Positions 62,437 to 64,000 of a stretch of 64,000 bases of DNA are shown piece after piece (the stretch's first letter is position 1; the number at the start of each line of letters is the position of its first letter). The notes under the pieces were generated by a model that saw only the letters and a program-made list of their open reading frames with translations, had not been told where the DNA came from and did not search any database. Source of the DNA: Streptomyces sp. ITFR-21 (GTDB lineage: Bacteria; Actinomycetota; Actinomycetes; Streptomycetales; Streptomycetaceae); NCBI RefSeq assembly GCF_031844685.1, contig NZ_CP134605.1:3120001-3184000 (forward strand), read 5' to 3'. The translations under genes were made by a program, and so were the position numbers.

Positions 62437-63672
62437 ATGCCGCAACACCAGTACGAACTCGCCGGGCTGACGGTGCTCCACATGACGCAGCCGGTCGAGG
62501 GCGGCGTCGCGCGCGTCGTCATGGACCTGGTGCGTGCCCAGGTCGGTGCCGGAGCGCGGGTCGTCGTCGCGTCCCCCTCGGAGCCGCCGGGGCGGCCGGA
62601 CCGCCCCGGACCGGCGGGGACGCCCGGAGCACCCGGAGCACCCGGTCCGCTCGCCGCCGCCGTCACCGCGGCCGGCGCCGAGCCCGTACGGTGGCCCGCG
62701 CGCCGCTCCCCCGGCCCCGCGCTGGCCCGCGAGGTCGCCGCCGCCGGCCGCGTGCTGCGGGCCGCCCGCCCCGACCTGCTCCACCTGCACAGCGCCAAGG
62801 CCGGGCTGGCCGGCCGGCTCGCCGCCCGGGGCGCGCTGCCCACCGTCTTCCAACCGCACGCCTGGTCCTTCGAGGCCGTCACCGGCCCGGCCGCCGGGGC
62901 CGCGCTGCGCTGGGAGCGGTACGCCGCCGCGCGCTGGACCGACCTCGTGCTGTGCGTCAGCGAGGCGGAGCGCGCGACCGGCCGCCGGCAGGGCGTCCGG
63001 GCGGACTGGGCGGTGGTGCCCAACGGCGTGGACACCGCCCGCTTCGCGCCCGCCGCCGACCGGGCCGCGGTACGCGCCGCCCTGCCCGCCCTCTGCGGCC
63101 TCGCGCCCGGCGCCCCGCTGGTGGTGTGCGTCGGGCGGCTCTGCCCGCAGAAGGGCCAGGACGTGCTGCTGCGCGCCTGGCCCGATGTCGCCGCCCGGCT
63201 GCCGGGCGCCCGGCTCGCGCTGGTCGGCGACGGTCCCGACCGCGACCGCCTGTTCCGGGACGCGCCCCCCGGCGTCCTGCTCGCCGGGGCGAGCGCCGAC
63301 CCGGGGCCCTGGTACCAGGCCGCCGACGTGGTGGTCCAGCCGTCGCGCTGGGAGGGCATGGCGCTCGCCCCGCTGGAGGCGATGGCCTGCGGGCGGCCGG
63401 TGGTGCTCACCGACGTGGCCGGCGCGCGGGAGAGCCTGCCGCCCGCCGACACGGCCGGCTGCGTCGTCCCGGTGGCGGACCCGCCCGCCCTGGCCGCCGC
63501 CCTGCTGCGGCTGCTGACCGATCCGCGGCTGCGTACCGCCGCCGGAGCCCGCGCGCTCGGCCGGGTCCGGGACCGCCACGACGTACGAAGGGCCGCGGCC
63601 GAGGTAGCCGCCCTGTACGGCGCGCTGCTCGCCCTCCCCCGCCCGTACGCCGTGGAGAGGGTCCCGCGATGA
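62437..63672 (+). CDS. Glycosyltransferase family 4 (GT-B fold)
   Basis: A 411-residue protein from ATG 62437. The N-terminal domain begins VLHMTQPVEGGVARVVMDLV, the acceptor-side GGVxR motif. The C-terminal domain has VVCVGRLCPQKGQDVLLRAW and the donor-binding VVQPSRWEGMALAPLEAMAC (ExxxxxE type). It transfers a sugar from a nucleotide-sugar to an acceptor, probably lipid-linked, in polysaccharide synthesis. A Pro/Gly-rich insert at about residues 50-70 is a local expansion. Its stop overlaps the next gene start (ATGA), so they form one operon. Confidence 0.92.
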   Translation: MPQHQYELAGLTVLHMTQPVEGGVARVVMDLVRAQVGAGARVVVASPSEPPGRPDRPGPAGTPGAPGAPGPLAAAVTAAGAEPVRWPARRSPGPALAREVAAAGRVLRAARPDLLHLHSAKAGLAGRLAARGALPTVFQPHAWSFEAVTGPAAGAALRWERYAAARWTDLVLCVSEAERATGRRQGVRADWAVVPNGVDTARFAPAADRAAVRAALPALCGLAPGAPLVVCVGRLCPQKGQDVLLRAWPDVAARLPGARLALVGDGPDRDRLFRDAPPGVLLAGASADPGPWYQAADVVVQPSRWEGMALAPLEAMACGRPVVLTDVAGARESLPPADTAGCVVPVADPPALAAALLRLLTDPRLRTAAGARALGRVRDRHDVRRAAAEVAALYGALLALPRPYAVERVPR

Positions 63673-64000
63673 CACCGTCCACGCCCCGCGTCCCCCGTCC
63701 GCCGTCCCCCGACTCCGGTACAGGCGGTACAGGCGGTACAGGCGGCACGGCCGCGGCGGGCGGCGGGAGCGGCGCGGGTGGCGCAAACGGAAAGGGCGGC
63801 GGAAGCGGTACCGGCGCCGGGAGCGGGCGCGCCCCGGCGCCCGGCCTGGGCACGACGGCACGCGGCCACGGCGCGGCCCCGCTGCCCGCGCCGCAGAAGC
63901 AGACCCACGACCGGGACGAGGGGCCCGCTTCCGGGCAGCACCCCGGTGAGCCGCACCCGCGGCCCGAGCCGCAGACCCCCGCCCCTGCCCCTGCCCAGCC
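63669..64000 (+). CDS. Low-complexity N-terminus of an unidentified protein, incomplete
   Basis: ATG 63669 overlaps the glycosyltransferase stop (ATGA). The visible 110 residues are disordered: a triplet-like GTG-rich run from three copies of GGTACAGGC, then Gly/Ser/Ala-rich and Pro/Gln/His-rich sequence. No domain is reached before the window ends. In Streptomyces such glycosyltransferase genes are often followed by a polyprenyl-phosphate sugar transferase with a long disordered N-terminus; that identity is a guess. Confidence 0.6.
   Translation, partial: MTPSTPRVPRPPSPDSGTGGTGGTGGTAAAGGGSGAGGANGKGGGSGTGAGSGRAPAPGLGTTARGHGAAPLPAPQKQTHDRDEGPASGQHPGEPHPRPEPQTPAPAPAQ

Overview
This is a very GC-rich, gene-dense window from a filamentous actinomycete, almost certainly Streptomyces or a close relative. 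The strongest markers are two rodlins, a sortase-anchored long chaplin and a cysteine-less short chaplin at 58.7-62.0 kb. A SpoIIE-type phosphatase with a serine-kinase-like ATPase, DUF5994, CsbD, TerD and many secreted hydrolases agree with this. No rRNA, tRNA, CRISPR array, complete insertion sequence or prophage was seen. All gene calls come from reading the sequence. Family names come from remembered motifs, not searches.

Layout. 1-296: N-terminus of a CPA2 cation/proton antiporter leaving the window. 418-4853: a compact plus-strand set of alpha/beta hydrolase, caspase-like protease with a C-terminal effector-associated domain, a short FxSxx-like peptide, and an HExxH (alpha-ketoglutarate type) putative peptide hydroxylase. 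This is the best candidate for a poorly described system. 5.0-13.2 kb: an aldo/keto reductase, secreted ricin-PL7 alginate lyase, a divergent HTH pair with repeated operator-like octamers, a secreted S1 protease, CsbD and small membrane proteins, a second aldo/keto reductase and an NAD(P)-binding reductase. 13.4-15.5 kb: a coupled LLM flavin oxidoreductase and ATP-grasp ligase. 15.5-19.9 kb: a broken caspase/GGDEF chimera, its EACC1 partner, and an unusual ABC-ATPase/SpoIIE/HATPase fusion.

20-32 kb: DUF5994, DEAD-box helicase plus cold-shock protein, MerR regulator, D,D-carboxypeptidase, alpha/beta hydrolase, a microsatellite in front of a catalytically deviant thiolase, TerD, a truncated DUF4331 gene, and a secreted GH16 enzyme with two discoidin modules and a LacI-type palindrome.

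32.2-51.7 kb: a large catabolic locus. Twelve minus-strand genes run from a LeuC-like to a 2-hydroxyacid dehydrogenase gene through an ABC importer, a TPP enzyme, SDR, CMD-like, cupin and hydrolase genes. Beside them are an SDR-GntR pair, an acylpyruvase-like FAH protein, an aldehyde dehydrogenase and a D-lactate/glycolate-oxidase-like flavoprotein. A shared CCATAyCt-type sequence lies in three promoter regions, so the GntR protein probably controls the whole locus. The substrate is not known; uptake, hydroxy-diacid isomerisation, oxidation, decarboxylation and aldehyde oxidation is a reasonable reading.

51.8-58.6 kb: a FUSC transporter and MarR regulator, an IPT/TIG fragment, a universal stress protein, a DHA2 drug exporter and a methyltransferase. 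58.7-62.0 kb: the rodlin/chaplin aerial surface cluster. 62.4-64.0 kb: a glycosyltransferase and the start of a downstream low-complexity protein. Several decayed genes (FAH fragment, caspase/GGDEF, a secreted TolB-like start, DUF4331, IPT) show ongoing gene loss across the window.
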